This document shows positions 54,015-63,400 of a DNA stretch of 64,000 nt, in pieces. The DNA comes from Fen-1273 sp963748405 (lineage in GTDB: Bacteria; Bacteroidota; Ignavibacteria; UBA10030; UBA6906): NCBI GenBank assembly GCA_963748405.1, contig CAVVIT010000006.1, forward strand, positions 372,001 through 436,000, read 5' to 3'. Within the stretch, counting starts at the first letter, position 1. Every line of letters starts with the position of its first letter. The translations under genes and the position numbers were made by a program. The notes beneath the pieces are model-generated. The model was given only the letters and a program-made list of their open reading frames with translations. It did not search any database and was not told the DNA's origin.

Positions 54015-54575
54015 CTAGTTCAGCTTGTACGCTAAACCGATACGGGCAAATCCGATGCCGTAGCCGACTTCGACCTGTGCGGCGAATTTCGGGGAGAAGT
54101 AGTAACGGCCGCCGGCAAAGATATCGAACTGGGCATAGCTTCCGCTGGCGGAGTATCCGGTAAAGTAATTCGAACCTGGTCCGGTGTACGTTGACGAAGC
54201 CGAAACGATCGTATATCCGACGCCGACGCCGCCGTATGCATCGATTTTCGGGTTGTGATCGAGGAAATGGTAGGCACCCCGGACTTCGATGGGGATGTAG
54301 CTGTACTTGAAGGATCCAAACGGGTAGTCATATTTGGATCCGGCATATGCGATGATACCGCCCACCGTGATCTTATCTGCTACGCCCGTCTCAAATGTGG
54401 CGAAAATCGGAGGGAGCGAAGACGTTCCATACAGACCGGAGAGGCCAAGTCCGAGACCGGCGGAGATCACCATGTCCTTCTGGTGCCACGCATTGTCCTG
54501 AGCAGTTGCAATACCTGGCAATGTGACAGCTGCCAACAGCAGGGCAATGGCAAAAACTGTTAAAGAACGTTTCAT
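54015..54575 (-). CDS. Small outer-membrane beta-barrel protein
   Basis: A protein of 186 residues. A signal peptide (1-25, ending in ATAQ) is followed by alternating beta strands of an 8-strand barrel (KITVGGIIAYAGSKYDYPFG, DIFAGGRYYFSPKFAAQVEV), ending in IGLAYKLN. A strong GGGAGG precedes the ATG by about seven bases, suggesting high expression. The function is unknown; it could be an OmpA/OmpW-like porin or structural barrel. It has its own terminator and is followed upstream by a similar, but not closely related, barrel gene. Confidence 0.82.
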   Translation of the reverse strand: MKRSLTVFAIALLLAAVTLPGIATAQDNAWHQKDMVISAGLGLGLSGLYGTSSLPPIFATFETGVADKITVGGIIAYAGSKYDYPFGSFKYSYIPIEVRGAYHFLDHNPKIDAYGGVGVGYTIVSASSTYTGPGSNYFTGYSASGSYAQFDIFAGGRYYFSPKFAAQVEVGYGIGFARIGLAYKLN

Positions 54576-54664
54576 TATGGTCCTCCCTTGGTTGATGTGA
54601 TGATTAGCTTTAGTGCTGCCTATGTTCAGATGCTCTCCCGGGCAAGAGAGAGGAATCGAAGAAT

Positions 54665-54705
54665 GGGTGGTGATTACACGACAGCATAATAAGTAATCAC
54701 CACCC
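54665..54705. repeat. 13-bp inverted repeat between the two barrel genes
   Basis: GGGTGGTGATTAC and GTAATCACCACCC are perfect inverted copies 15 bases apart. There is no T run on either side, so it may be a weak terminator for the upstream barrel gene, an mRNA-stabilising hairpin or an operator. The rest of this 245-base gap shows nothing recognisable. Confidence 0.5.
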
Positions 54706-54820
54706 TAAAGTCAAGTACTGTCCCACGCGCCTGTTATTCGGTAACCGTCACGAAGATTCGGACGAAAACACGCTAACCGGTTTACCAGACATGGGTTCCA
54801 CCCTGAGCGGTCTCCGGCTT

Positions 54821-55435
54821 CTACAGGACGTGGAACATCATGCCGGCGAGCATCTGGAATCCGGAAGCCTTGATTGTCGTTGTTGATCCTGCGACGTTGT
54901 TGAGGTTGGAAAGACCGATTGAATATCGGATATCCAGAGTGATTCCAATTTTCGGGGTGATATTGTACTCCGCCCCACCTCCGAAATCAATGGCGAAATC
55001 AACGGAGGACGTCTGCGATGAAATATCCGTGTTCTGCCCACCCGTCGTTGCAGTGGACGAAAGAACAAAACAGAGATCCGGACCTGCAAAGGCATAGGGA
55101 CGAATGATACCTTTCATGAACTTAACTTTGAATAACGCCGGAAAATCCAGCTCGTTAACCGCAAGCGTAGTGGTCCCCACCGATCCTCCCTTTCCGCAAT
55201 AGGTGGGCTCCAGGACGATATAGAACATCTTGCTGAAACCCAGCTCTGCCTGAGCGCCGATCATGAATCCCGTGCGTCCTCCCGTCGAAATCTGGGGAGA
55301 GGGACTGAGGGAGAGGGTACCGAAATTCAAGCCGAGTACCGGCCCAACTCCGAATTCCATCTGAGCCTTCGCTTGAACAGACACAAACGCCATGAAGAAA
55401 ATCAGTATACAGACAACCAAAGATGATCTGTTCAT
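54821..55435 (-). CDS. Outer-membrane beta-barrel protein, PorT/OMP_b-brl type
   Basis: A protein of 204 residues with a signal peptide (1-25, ending in AKAQ) and an AAGGAG seven bases before the ATG. The body has the Bacteroidota small-barrel pattern GVGPVLGLNFGTLSLS, GFMIGAQAELGFSKMFYIVL, IRPYAFAGPDLCFVLS and ISLDIRYSIGLSNL-like strands, ending in MMFHVL. Barrels of this type include the T9SS factor PorT, but too little is distinctive to say it is one. Codon and base use is slightly more AT-rich than neighbours. Confidence 0.78.
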   Translation of the reverse strand: MNRSSLVVCILIFFMAFVSVQAKAQMEFGVGPVLGLNFGTLSLSPSPQISTGGRTGFMIGAQAELGFSKMFYIVLEPTYCGKGGSVGTTTLAVNELDFPALFKVKFMKGIIRPYAFAGPDLCFVLSSTATTGGQNTDISSQTSSVDFAIDFGGGAEYNITPKIGITLDIRYSIGLSNLNNVAGSTTTIKASGFQMLAGMMFHVL

Positions 55436-55633
55436 GTTAACTCCTTCTTGGGATTGTGATGAGTGTTGGGTTCACGGCTTTACGTCCAGAATACGAAGCC
55501 CGGAGACCCGATCTTGCCTCTGCGGCAAATGCCGTCTCTTCGCAATTCAAAGGGACCTCCGATCAAAATCGACTCTGCCTTCAACAAGGAAGTCTCGATC
55601 CGAAACGATTGCCCCGAATATAGGGATCGGATG

Positions 55634-56773
55634 TCACTTTAGCAATGATCTGGCAATCACAACGCGCTGTATCTCCGACGTTCCTTCGTAAATTTCCGTG
55701 ATCTTCGCATCGCGCAGGTACCGTTCCACGAGGTATTCCCTCACGTACCCGTATCCCCCGTGGATCTGGATCGCTTCCAAAGCGCTTTCCACGGCCGTCC
55801 GGGAAGCAAAGAGCTTTGCCATCGCGGCGTCGGGGCCGAAGGGCTCCCCGGCGTCTTTCATCGCGGCGGCCTTCAGCGTGAGCATGCGCGACGCATCGAT
55901 ATTCGTGGCCATGTCGGCAATCTTGAACTGAATCGCCTGGAGCTCCGCAATCGGCCTGTCGAATGCCTTCCTCTCCTTCGCGTACTTCACGGAAGCGTCG
56001 AGGCACGCCTGGGCAATCCCGAGCGCCTGGGCGGCGATCCCGATTCTCCCCCCTTCCAGTGTCTTCATCGCAAAGCGGAACCCGTCGCCTTCGGCCCCGA
56101 TGCGGTTCGCCGCTGGCACCCTGCAGTCGGCGAACGAGAGCGACACCGTGTCCGAGCTCCGGATGCCAAGCTTCCGTTCCTTTTTCGCGACCGTGAACCC
56201 CGGGATCCCTCGCTCGACCAGAAACGTGCTGATCCCCTTTGCCCCCTTCTCCCGGTCGGTCGCTGCCATGACAAGGACAAGGTGGGCGCTGGATCCGTTC
56301 GTGATCCAGTTCTTTGTACCGTTCAGGACGTACGCGTCCCCGTCACGGGAGGCCGTCGTCCTCTGGTTCGAGGCATCGCTCCCTGCCTCGGGCTCCGAGA
56401 GAGCGAACGCACCGAGCTTTTTCCCCGAAGCCAGATCTCTCAGGTACTTTTCCTTCTGCTCCTTCGTCCCTTCCTTGTTCAGGCCGTAGCAGACGAGCGA
56501 GTTGTTGACGGACATGATCACGCCCACAGAGGCATCAACCCGGGAGATCTCCTCGAGCGCGAAAACGTAGCTCGTGGTGTCGAGCCCGCTCCCTCCCCAC
56601 TCTTCGGGCACCATCATTCCCATGAAGCCGAGCTCGCCCATCTCCCTGACGATCTCCGTCGGAAACTCTTCCTTCTCGTCCCTCTCGATGGTTCCCGGGG
56701 CGATCCGTTCTTCGGCGAATTTACGGGCGGTCTCCCGGATCATCGTGTGCGTTTCGTTCAGGGCGAAGTCCAT
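55634..56773 (-). CDS. Acyl-CoA dehydrogenase (short/medium-chain type)
   Basis: A protein of 379 residues, the family's normal length. FAD-binding strings are FALSEPEAGSDAS and KNWITNGSSAHLVLV; the C-terminal region has QIHGGYGYVREYLVERYLRD and the catalytic base Glu363 (IYEGTSEIQR). It oxidises acyl-CoA to 2-enoyl-CoA, passing electrons to ETF. It is the last gene of a three-gene operon with the hydroxyacyl-CoA dehydrogenase and thiolase, a beta-oxidation or butyryl-CoA set lacking only the enoyl-CoA hydratase. Confidence 0.95.
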   Translation of the reverse strand: MDFALNETHTMIRETARKFAEERIAPGTIERDEKEEFPTEIVREMGELGFMGMMVPEEWGGSGLDTTSYVFALEEISRVDASVGVIMSVNNSLVCYGLNKEGTKEQKEKYLRDLASGKKLGAFALSEPEAGSDASNQRTTASRDGDAYVLNGTKNWITNGSSAHLVLVMAATDREKGAKGISTFLVERGIPGFTVAKKERKLGIRSSDTVSLSFADCRVPAANRIGAEGDGFRFAMKTLEGGRIGIAAQALGIAQACLDASVKYAKERKAFDRPIAELQAIQFKIADMATNIDASRMLTLKAAAMKDAGEPFGPDAAMAKLFASRTAVESALEAIQIHGGYGYVREYLVERYLRDAKITEIYEGTSEIQRVVIARSLLK

Positions 56774-56809
56774 GCGGCGGATCCTGTTGTTGTCAGGGGT
56801 GATGCCTGG

Positions 56810-57670
56810 CTATTTCTGCGCGTACTCGTAGAAGCCGCGCCCCGATTTCCTGCCGAGCCGGCCGGAGGCGACCATCTTCTTCAGCAGGGGGCTCGGGCGG
56901 TACCGCGGATCCCCGAGACCGTCGTGCAGGACGTTCATGATGGCAAGACAGACGTCGAGTCCTATGAAATCGGCAAGCGCCAGCGGGCCCATGGGGTGGT
57001 TCATCCCGAGTTTCATGACCGTATCGATGGCCTCCGGGGAAGCGACCCCTTCCATCACGCAGGTAATCGCTTCGTTGATCATCGGCAGCAGTATCCTGTT
57101 GGAAACGAACCCCGGGTAGTCGTTGACCTCCACGGGGGTTTTTTCAATCTTCCCGCAGAGATCCTTCACGACACCGAATGTTTCGTCGGAGGTGGAGAGG
57201 CCGCGGATGACTTCCACGAGTTTCATGACGGGCACCGGGTTCATGAAGTGCATCCCGATGACCATCTCCGGCCGTTTCGTGACGGCCCCGATTTCCGTGA
57301 TGGATATCGACGACGTATTCGTGGCAAGAACGACGCCGGGGCGGCAGGCGGCGTCCAGCGCCCGGAAGATGTCTTTCTTGGTGTCGGGATGCTCGGTGGC
57401 GGCTTCAATGACGATGTCGGCGTCTGCGGCGGAGCGGCCCAGCTCGACGGAGGGCGAAACGCGGGAAAGGGTCTCTTTCTTCGACTCTTCGCTCAGTGTC
57501 CCCTTCCTGACCTGCCTGTCGAGATTCGCGGCGATCGTGGCCATACCCCTGTCGATAAATTCACGCTTGATGTCGTTCAGCGTGACGTCGAACCCGTACT
57601 GGGCGAACACGTGGGCAATGCCGTTCCCCATGGTGCCGGCACCGACGACGCAGACTCTGCGAATGTCCAT
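56810..57670 (-). CDS. hbd: 3-hydroxybutyryl-CoA dehydrogenase
   Basis: A protein of 286 residues. The NAD site is VVGAGTMGNGIAHVFAQYGF; the catalytic region has HFMNPVPVMKLVEVIRGLST with the active-site His. The C-terminal helical domain has MNHPMGPLALADFIGLD and RKSGRGFYEY. It interconverts 3-hydroxyacyl-CoA and 3-oxoacyl-CoA in the cytoplasm. It lies 36 bases from the acyl-CoA dehydrogenase and 32 bases from the thiolase genes, same strand. Confidence 0.95.
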   Translation of the reverse strand: MDIRRVCVVGAGTMGNGIAHVFAQYGFDVTLNDIKREFIDRGMATIAANLDRQVRKGTLSEESKKETLSRVSPSVELGRSAADADIVIEAATEHPDTKKDIFRALDAACRPGVVLATNTSSISITEIGAVTKRPEMVIGMHFMNPVPVMKLVEVIRGLSTSDETFGVVKDLCGKIEKTPVEVNDYPGFVSNRILLPMINEAITCVMEGVASPEAIDTVMKLGMNHPMGPLALADFIGLDVCLAIMNVLHDGLGDPRYRPSPLLKKMVASGRLGRKSGRGFYEYAQK

Positions 57671-57702
57671 GATGGGTCTCCGGAGTATGGGACGCGTGAT
57701 CC

Positions 57703-58881
57703 TTAGAGCCGTTCCACGATGAGCGCGCTCGCCTCTCCGCCGCCGATGCAGATCGATGCAAGCCCCCGCGCGGCGTTCCTCTGCTCCAGGGCGTGCAGGA
57801 GCGTCACGAGGATGCGCGCCCCGCTCGCCCCGATCGGGTGGCCGAGCGCTACGGCCCCGCCGTTGACGTTCACGCGCTCCGGGTCCAGCCCGGCAATCTT
57901 GTTGACGGCGAGCGTGACGACGGCGAACGCTTCGTTCACCTCGAAGAGATCGATGTCCCTGACGGTCATGCGTGCTTTCTGGAGGACGCGCGCAATGCTG
58001 TCCGCCGGGGCCGTGGTGAACCAGACGGGGTCTTTCGCCGCCGATGACTGCGCGATGATGCGGGCGATCGGCTTGAGCCCCAGTGCGGAAGATTTGGATG
58101 CGGACATGACGACAAGGGCGGCCGCCCCGTCATTGATCTTCGAGGCATTGGCCGCCGTCACGGTCCCGTCCTTCACGAACGCCGGCTTCAGGAGCGGAAT
58201 CTTTTCGAAGTTCGTTTTGAACGGCTCTTCGTCTTCCGTCACCGTCGTCGTCCCCGCTTTGCCGGCAGGCACGTCGATCCCCACGATTTCCTTCCGGAAC
58301 CTCCCCTGTTTCTGGGCGTCCTGCGCCCGCCGGTAACTCAGGATCGCAAATTCGTCCTGCGCCTCTCTCGGGATGCTGCACTCCCGGGCACAGACCTCGG
58401 CGGCGTTTCCCATCATGTATTTGTTGTAGACATCCTGCAGCCCGTCCCGGAGTATGACGTCCACCACCTCGGCGTTCCCCATCCGGTATCCTTCACGGGC
58501 CCTGTCGAGGATGTACGGGGCGTTCGACATGCTCTCCATTCCCCCCGCCACCACGGTATCGGCGTCTCCCGCCGCAATGGCCTGCGCGGCGAGCATCACC
58601 GCCTTGAGCCCCGATCCGCAGACCTTGTTGACCGTCATGCACTCGACCGACGTCGGGAGCCCGGCGAATATGGCGGCCTGGCGTGCCGGGGCCTGTCCGA
58701 CACCGGCCTGAAGAACATTTCCCATGATGACTTCCTGCACGGCCGCCGGCGGGATCCTCGCGCGCCGGACGGCCTCGGCAATCACGGCTGCGCCCAGCCG
58801 GGGAGCGGGAACCGCCATGAGCGCTCCACGGAAGCTCCCCACCGGCGTCCGGCAGGCGCTGACAATCACCACTTCGTTCAT
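57703..58881 (-). CDS. Acetyl-CoA C-acetyltransferase (thiolase)
   Basis: A protein of 392 residues, standard thiolase length. The acyl-accepting Cys88 is in NKVCGSGLKAV; GHPIGASGARIL provides the active-site His; CIGGGEASAL near the end holds the second catalytic Cys. It condenses two acetyl-CoA or cleaves 3-oxoacyl-CoA. It is the first gene of the three-gene fatty-acyl operon and follows the rho terminator by 29 bases. Confidence 0.95.
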   Translation of the reverse strand: MNEVVIVSACRTPVGSFRGALMAVPAPRLGAAVIAEAVRRARIPPAAVQEVIMGNVLQAGVGQAPARQAAIFAGLPTSVECMTVNKVCGSGLKAVMLAAQAIAAGDADTVVAGGMESMSNAPYILDRAREGYRMGNAEVVDVILRDGLQDVYNKYMMGNAAEVCARECSIPREAQDEFAILSYRRAQDAQKQGRFRKEIVGIDVPAGKAGTTTVTEDEEPFKTNFEKIPLLKPAFVKDGTVTAANASKINDGAAALVVMSASKSSALGLKPIARIIAQSSAAKDPVWFTTAPADSIARVLQKARMTVRDIDLFEVNEAFAVVTLAVNKIAGLDPERVNVNGGAVALGHPIGASGARILVTLLHALEQRNAARGLASICIGGGEASALIVERL

Positions 58882-58910
58882 GGATCCTCCATTGTGTGCC
58901 CTGAAATGCG

Positions 58911-58938
58911 ACAGGGGCGTCCGCGTGAACGCCCCTGT
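58911..58938 (-). terminator. Hairpin terminator after rho
   Basis: ACAGGGGCGT and ACGCCCCTGT form a perfect 10-bp stem with an 8-base loop, 15 bases past the rho stop on the minus strand. The following T content (TCGCATTTC) is modest. Confidence 0.65.
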
Positions 58939-58953
58939 CCGTGGGAGGGTATT

Positions 58954-60207
58954 TCAGCTGCTCATGGAGCGGAGGAACTCCTTGTTCGACTTCGTCCCCC
59001 GCATCTTTTCGATCGTGAACTCCATCGCCTCCACGGTATTGAAATCCGACAGGAGCTTCCGGAGGATCCAGATCCTGTTGAGATCGTCCGCGTCGATGAG
59101 GAGTTCTTCCTTGCGCGTACCGGAACGGTTGACGTCCATGGCCGGGAAGATGCGCTTGTCGCTGAGCTTCCGGTCCAGGATGATTTCCATGTTTCCCGTT
59201 CCCTTGAATTCCTCGAAGATCACCTCGTCCATGCGGCTTCCGGTCTCGACCAGTGCCGTCGCCACGATCGTCAGCGACCCCCCCTCCTCGATGTTGCGCG
59301 CCGCCCCGAAGAAACGTTTCGGCTTGTGGAGCGCATTGGCGTCGACGCCGCCGGAGAGGATCTTGCCGGAGTGGGGCACCACGGTGTTGTGGGCGCGCGC
59401 GAGGCGCGTGATGCTGTCAAGAAGAATGACGACGTCCTTTTTCGCTTCGACCAGCCGCTTGGCCTTCTCGAGGACCATGTCCGAAACCTGCACATGGCGT
59501 TCCGGGGGCTCGTCGAACGTGGAACTGACGACCTCGGCGTTCACGGAGCGCTCCATGTCCGTCACCTCTTCCGGGCGCTCGTCGATGAGCAGGACGATGA
59601 GCTTCACCTCCGGATGGTTGCGCGTGATGCTGTTGGCGATCTTCTGCAGAAGGATGGTTTTGCCGGCCTTCGGCGGGGAGACGATCATGCCGCGCTGCCC
59701 CTTCCCGATGGGTGCCAGGAGATCCATGATTCTCATGGAGTACTCGCCCGGCGCCGTCTCGAGCTTGATCGTGGAATTGGGATACAGGGGAGTCAGATTG
59801 TCGAAGAGAACCCGCTCGCGGATCGAATCCGGATTCTCGTCGTTCACCGCCTCAACCCGGAGAAGCGCGAAGAACCGCTCCCCCTCCTTCGGGGGACGCA
59901 CCTGCCCGCTCACGGTGTCGCCCGTGCGCAGGTTGAATTTTTTGATCTGTGAAGGGGAGACGTAAATGTCGTCGGGCGAAGGGAGATAATTGTAGTCAAC
60001 CGAGCGGAGGAATCCGTACCCGTCGGGAAGCACCTCGAGGACGCCGCGGCTGAACGTCAGCCCCCCCTGCTCCGTCTGCGCCTCCAGGATCTTGAAGATC
60101 AGTTCCTGCTTCCGGAGATCGCTGTACCCGGAAATGTTGAGTTCTTTCGCGATCTGGTTGAGCTCCGCGATCTTCTTGGACTTGAGGTCGGAAATGTCCA
60201 TGGGCAT
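58954..60207 (-). CDS. rho: Transcription termination factor Rho
   Basis: A protein of 417 residues, normal for Rho without an insertion. The N-terminal Rho_N helices (ISDLKSKKIAELNQIAKELN) and RNA-binding cold-shock-like domain (GVLEVLPDGYGFLRSVDYNY) are followed by the ATPase with P-loop PPKAGKTILLQ, Walker B VILLDSITRLARAHN and GTGNMEIILDRKL. It is a hexameric RNA helicase that ends transcription. A second ATG two codons in (60201) is also possible. The gene has its own strong promoter 200 bases upstream (60408-60436). Confidence 0.97.
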   Translation of the reverse strand: MPMDISDLKSKKIAELNQIAKELNISGYSDLRKQELIFKILEAQTEQGGLTFSRGVLEVLPDGYGFLRSVDYNYLPSPDDIYVSPSQIKKFNLRTGDTVSGQVRPPKEGERFFALLRVEAVNDENPDSIRERVLFDNLTPLYPNSTIKLETAPGEYSMRIMDLLAPIGKGQRGMIVSPPKAGKTILLQKIANSITRNHPEVKLIVLLIDERPEEVTDMERSVNAEVVSSTFDEPPERHVQVSDMVLEKAKRLVEAKKDVVILLDSITRLARAHNTVVPHSGKILSGGVDANALHKPKRFFGAARNIEEGGSLTIVATALVETGSRMDEVIFEEFKGTGNMEIILDRKLSDKRIFPAMDVNRSGTRKEELLIDADDLNRIWILRKLLSDFNTVEAMEFTIEKMRGTKSNKEFLRSMSS

Positions 60208-60407
60208 AGAGTAAAAACCTTTCTACGTGTGCAAAAGGCTGATCGTCACGCGTCGCCTCTCCCCGCAACACACTGAATCGTCGGATGTGAAATGGCCTGC
60301 AAACGGGGATTCAACGGGTGGAAAACGGTAACAAGACCGATGAGTTTCGAACAGGTGGTAATGAAGAGTGTGGGGTGGAGCGAAGCCTGCCCCGGAGTTG
60401 TTAATGC

Positions 60408-60436
60408 AATATACCTCTTCACACCTCCAATGTCAA
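60408..60436 (-). promoter_or_regulatory. Predicted strong promoter of rho, overlapping the folC stop codon
   Basis: On the minus strand TTGACA (perfect -35) and TATATT are separated by 17 bases. The -35 contains the folC stop. The predicted start near 60400 gives rho a leader of about 190 bases, which fits the long, autoregulated rho leaders known in other bacteria. The gap 60208-60432 shows no other feature. Confidence 0.7.
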
Positions 60437-61689
60437 GCAATTTCACTGGAAAGGGCCCTAAGTGCCTCACCGACCACATAATGAGATCCGGTGATGAGGA
60501 TTTTCCCCCCGCGGGCCTGCCGGAGTGCCTTACGGATCCCCTTTTTCACGCTCCCTCCGTCCCTGACCGCCCACCCCTTTTCCCTGCCGAGCCGGCAAAG
60601 ACGTTCCGAGGAGAGTGCGCGTTTCTGATGGGGGGCCACTGCGATGACCGTACGTGACACCCCTGCGAGGGCCGAAAGCATCGCCGGGTAGTCCTTGTCC
60701 TTCATAACTCCGAAAACCGTTACAAGGTTCTTTCCTCCCCCCTTCCGGATCGCCGCCACCAGCGTTTCCATTCCCGCCGGATTGTGCGCGACGTCCAGCA
60801 CAACGGTTCTTCCCCTGTACGGGAGAGATTCGAGCCGTCCCCTGAGCCCGGTGTTTTTCACGACCCGGGCAAACGAACGCCGGATGACGGCTCCCGTCAG
60901 TCGGGGAAACAGCGCCTTTCCTTCCCGGGTTTCCTTGAGCACGCCCAGCGTGCACAGGGCGAGGGCGGCATTTCTCCTCTGGTGATCCCCGTGCAGCCCG
61001 GGCCGTCCCCCGGGGCCCCGGGGCCGCTTCCCGGTGTCCCCGGATCGTGTGAGTCGGGCGCCAAGAGAAGCCGCCCGACGCCGGAGCACTTCGATCACGG
61101 CCGGATCCGCCGCTCCCGTCACCACCGGGACGTTCCGTTTAATGATCCCCCCCTTTTCCCTGGCGATCGCCCGTACTGTGCGCCCGAGGATTTCCGTGTG
61201 CTCGAGCGACACGTTCGTGATGACGCTGACTAGGGGTCTGAGCACGTTCGTTGCGTCCAGCCTCCCTCCCAGCCCCGTCTCGATCACCGCGACGTCGACG
61301 TTCTCGTCCGCAAAGTACAGGAATGCCACGCACGTCGTCGCTTCGAAAAACGTCGCCCGCGTCTTCTCGATAAGCGGTCGAAGCCTGCGGACGTACCCGA
61401 CAAGCCTCTCCTCGTCGATCTCCCTGCCGTCGATACGGATCCTCTCGGTAAACCTGACGAGATGCGGGGACGTGTAGAGTCCCGTCCTGTATCCCGCTTC
61501 GGTGAACGCGGAGGCCAGGAACGCCGAGGTGGAGCCTTTGCCGTTGGTTCCGGCGACGTGGATCGAAGGAAAGCCGCGCTCCGGGTGTCCCGCTTCCCGG
61601 ACGAGCGTTCGGATGTTGCGGAGGCCGAATTTCATGCCCCGGTATTCGAGGCCGTACAGGTACCGGAGTGTATCGCGGTAGGAAATCAC
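60433..61689 (-). CDS. folC: Bifunctional folylpolyglutamate synthase/dihydrofolate synthase
   Basis: A protein of 418 residues. The ATP-binding loop is VAGTNGKGSTSAFLASAF; further strings are ETGLGGRLDATNVLRPLVSV and VVLDVAHNPAGMETL, all standard for FolC of the Mur ligase superfamily. It joins glutamate to dihydropteroate and to folates. It overlaps pyrD by 4 bases (ATGA) and is the last gene of its operon. Confidence 0.95.
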   Translation of the reverse strand: MISYRDTLRYLYGLEYRGMKFGLRNIRTLVREAGHPERGFPSIHVAGTNGKGSTSAFLASAFTEAGYRTGLYTSPHLVRFTERIRIDGREIDEERLVGYVRRLRPLIEKTRATFFEATTCVAFLYFADENVDVAVIETGLGGRLDATNVLRPLVSVITNVSLEHTEILGRTVRAIAREKGGIIKRNVPVVTGAADPAVIEVLRRRAASLGARLTRSGDTGKRPRGPGGRPGLHGDHQRRNAALALCTLGVLKETREGKALFPRLTGAVIRRSFARVVKNTGLRGRLESLPYRGRTVVLDVAHNPAGMETLVAAIRKGGGKNLVTVFGVMKDKDYPAMLSALAGVSRTVIAVAPHQKRALSSERLCRLGREKGWAVRDGGSVKKGIRKALRQARGGKILITGSHYVVGEALRALSSEIA

Positions 61690-62630
61690 AGCCAGCTGTC
61701 GAGAACCGAAACCCCGCCCTTCGCGTCCAGCGACCCGACAAGCGCGCCCGAGTCCGTGATCCGGTTGTCGTCGCAGTACTTCTCTATCCCTGCGGCGATC
61801 TTGATTCCCGCCGCCGGGTCCACGAAGTTGGCCGTTCCCACCTGCACGGCGGTCGCCCCCGCGATGAGGAATTCGATGGCGTCATTCGCATTCGAGATCC
61901 CGCCGATGCCCAGGACCGGGATCCTGACCGCGCGGGCGACTTCATAGACCTTTGCCAGCGCCACCGGTTTGATCGCGGGACCGGAGAGTCCCCCGGTCAC
62001 GGTCGCAAGGACGGGCCTCCTGGTCCTGATATCGACCGCCATCCCGATGAGCGTGTTGATGACGGAAACGCCGTCCCCTCCCTCCCCCTCCACCGCGCGG
62101 GCGAATTCCGCGATGTGCGTCACGTTCGGCGTGAGCTTGACGAGCAGGGGCTTTCGTGTCAGCGGGCGGATCCGCCGGGTGATCTCGGCGACGGCGGTGC
62201 TGTTCGTACCGAAATTCAGTCCCCCTTCCTTCACGTTGGGGCACGACACGTTGATTTCGAAACCGTCGATCCCGTCTTCCCCTTCCAGTATCCGCACGAC
62301 CTCGCAGTACTCTTCCACCGTGCTCGCCGCCACATTGGCGATCACGACGGTATTGACGGTTCTGAGGAACGGGAGTTTTTCGCTGACAAATCGGTGTACG
62401 CCGATATTTGCAAGGCCGATCGAATTGAGCATCCCCCCGGCCGTTTCGAAAATCCTGACGGGCGGGTTTCCGTCGCGGGGCTTCAGGGAGAGGGACTTGG
62501 TGATGATGCCCCCCAGCATACCGGGGTCGGCCGTATCCACGCAATCGTCGCCGTACCCGTACGTGCCTGAAGCGACAAGCACGCGGTTCTTGAATTCAAC
62601 TCCTGCGAGGCGGAACGATGTGAGCGCCAT
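61686..62630 (-). CDS. pyrD: Dihydroorotate dehydrogenase, class 1B catalytic subunit
   Basis: A protein of 314 residues. FMN/substrate strings are FKNRVLVASGTYGYG, TKSLSLKPRDGNP and NVSCPNVKEGG, where Cys130 is the catalytic base of class 1 enzymes (class 2 has Ser). GGISNANDAIEFLIAGATAV is the phosphate-binding end. It oxidises dihydroorotate to orotate in pyrimidine synthesis and passes electrons through PyrK to NAD. It starts 2 bases after pyrK ends and overlaps folC. Confidence 0.95.
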   Translation of the reverse strand: MALTSFRLAGVEFKNRVLVASGTYGYGDDCVDTADPGMLGGIITKSLSLKPRDGNPPVRIFETAGGMLNSIGLANIGVHRFVSEKLPFLRTVNTVVIANVAASTVEEYCEVVRILEGEDGIDGFEINVSCPNVKEGGLNFGTNSTAVAEITRRIRPLTRKPLLVKLTPNVTHIAEFARAVEGEGGDGVSVINTLIGMAVDIRTRRPVLATVTGGLSGPAIKPVALAKVYEVARAVRIPVLGIGGISNANDAIEFLIAGATAVQVGTANFVDPAAGIKIAAGIEKYCDDNRITDSGALVGSLDAKGGVSVLDSWL

Positions 62631-62632
62631 GG

Positions 62633-63400
62633 TCAGAGTGCGATCGTGCGAACGTCAAAGACCGGCCCGTCTTTGCACATCAGGGCGTACTTTCTTCCCG
62701 GCGTGGAAAGCTCGACGGGACACCCCTGACAGATGCCGATGCCGCAGCCCATGGGCCCTTCGAGTGAGACCTCGCACGGGATGCCTCCCCCGCGGGCGAA
62801 CGCAGCGACGGCTTTGAGCATGGGGGTAGGCCCGCAGGCGAATATCCTGGGCCGGGCCACCGGGTTCTCGGAGAAATAGCGGGATGCAAGGTCCACCACG
62901 GTCCCCCGGAACCCCGCGCTCCCGTCGTCGGTTGCGATGCGGGGCGCATCGAGGTAGTCTGTCACGATGTGGCCTGCACTGCGCGCACCCAGGAACGTGA
63001 CGACCGTTTTTCCCGCCGCGCGAAGCGCCGACGTCAGAAGGGGAAGAGGCGCAACACCGAGACCGCCGCCGATAAGCACCGCGGTGTCGTACCCGGGCTC
63101 CGCGGTGTTGAACGGAGTGCCGAGCGGACCCAGGACATCGAGGAGGTCGCCCGCCTTCTTCTGCCTCATCGCAGCGGTACCACGGCCCACGACCTGGAAG
63201 ACGATCTCGACAGAAGAGTTCTCGATGTGATAGGCGCTGAACGGGCGCCGCAGGAGGGGATCACAGGACTGTTCCACTCGCAGGTTGACGAATTGCCCTG
63301 CACGGATCGAGCGGCTGATCGCCCCGGAGGTGAATCTCAGCACATGGATGCCGTCGCCAGCCGTCCGGACGCCCTCCACCGGGCAGAGCTCGATCGTCAT
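62633..63400 (-). CDS. pyrK: Dihydroorotate dehydrogenase electron-transfer subunit
   Basis: A protein of 255 residues. The FAD domain has QFVNLRVEQSCDPLLRRPFS and the NAD domain VLIGGGLGVAPLPLL and FACGPTPMLKAV. The 2Fe-2S cluster ligands are visible as four cysteines in MGCGIGICQGCPVE and LMCKDGPVF. It carries electrons from PyrD FMN to NAD. The gene overlaps the upstream TPR-like gene by one base. Confidence 0.95.
   Translation of the reverse strand: MTIELCPVEGVRTAGDGIHVLRFTSGAISRSIRAGQFVNLRVEQSCDPLLRRPFSAYHIENSSVEIVFQVVGRGTAAMRQKKAGDLLDVLGPLGTPFNTAEPGYDTAVLIGGGLGVAPLPLLTSALRAAGKTVVTFLGARSAGHIVTDYLDAPRIATDDGSAGFRGTVVDLASRYFSENPVARPRIFACGPTPMLKAVAAFARGGGIPCEVSLEGPMGCGIGICQGCPVELSTPGRKYALMCKDGPVFDVRTIAL

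Noticed and set aside
55760..57706. A 648-codon plus-strand open frame opposite the acyl-CoA dehydrogenase and hydroxyacyl-CoA dehydrogenase genes
   Set aside because: It spans two real genes and their gap on the other strand and has only biased composition.
60246..60479. A 77-codon leader peptide gene in front of rho
   Set aside because: Its start lies inside folC upstream of the predicted rho promoter, there is no ribosome-binding site, and its sequence has no peptide-like signature.
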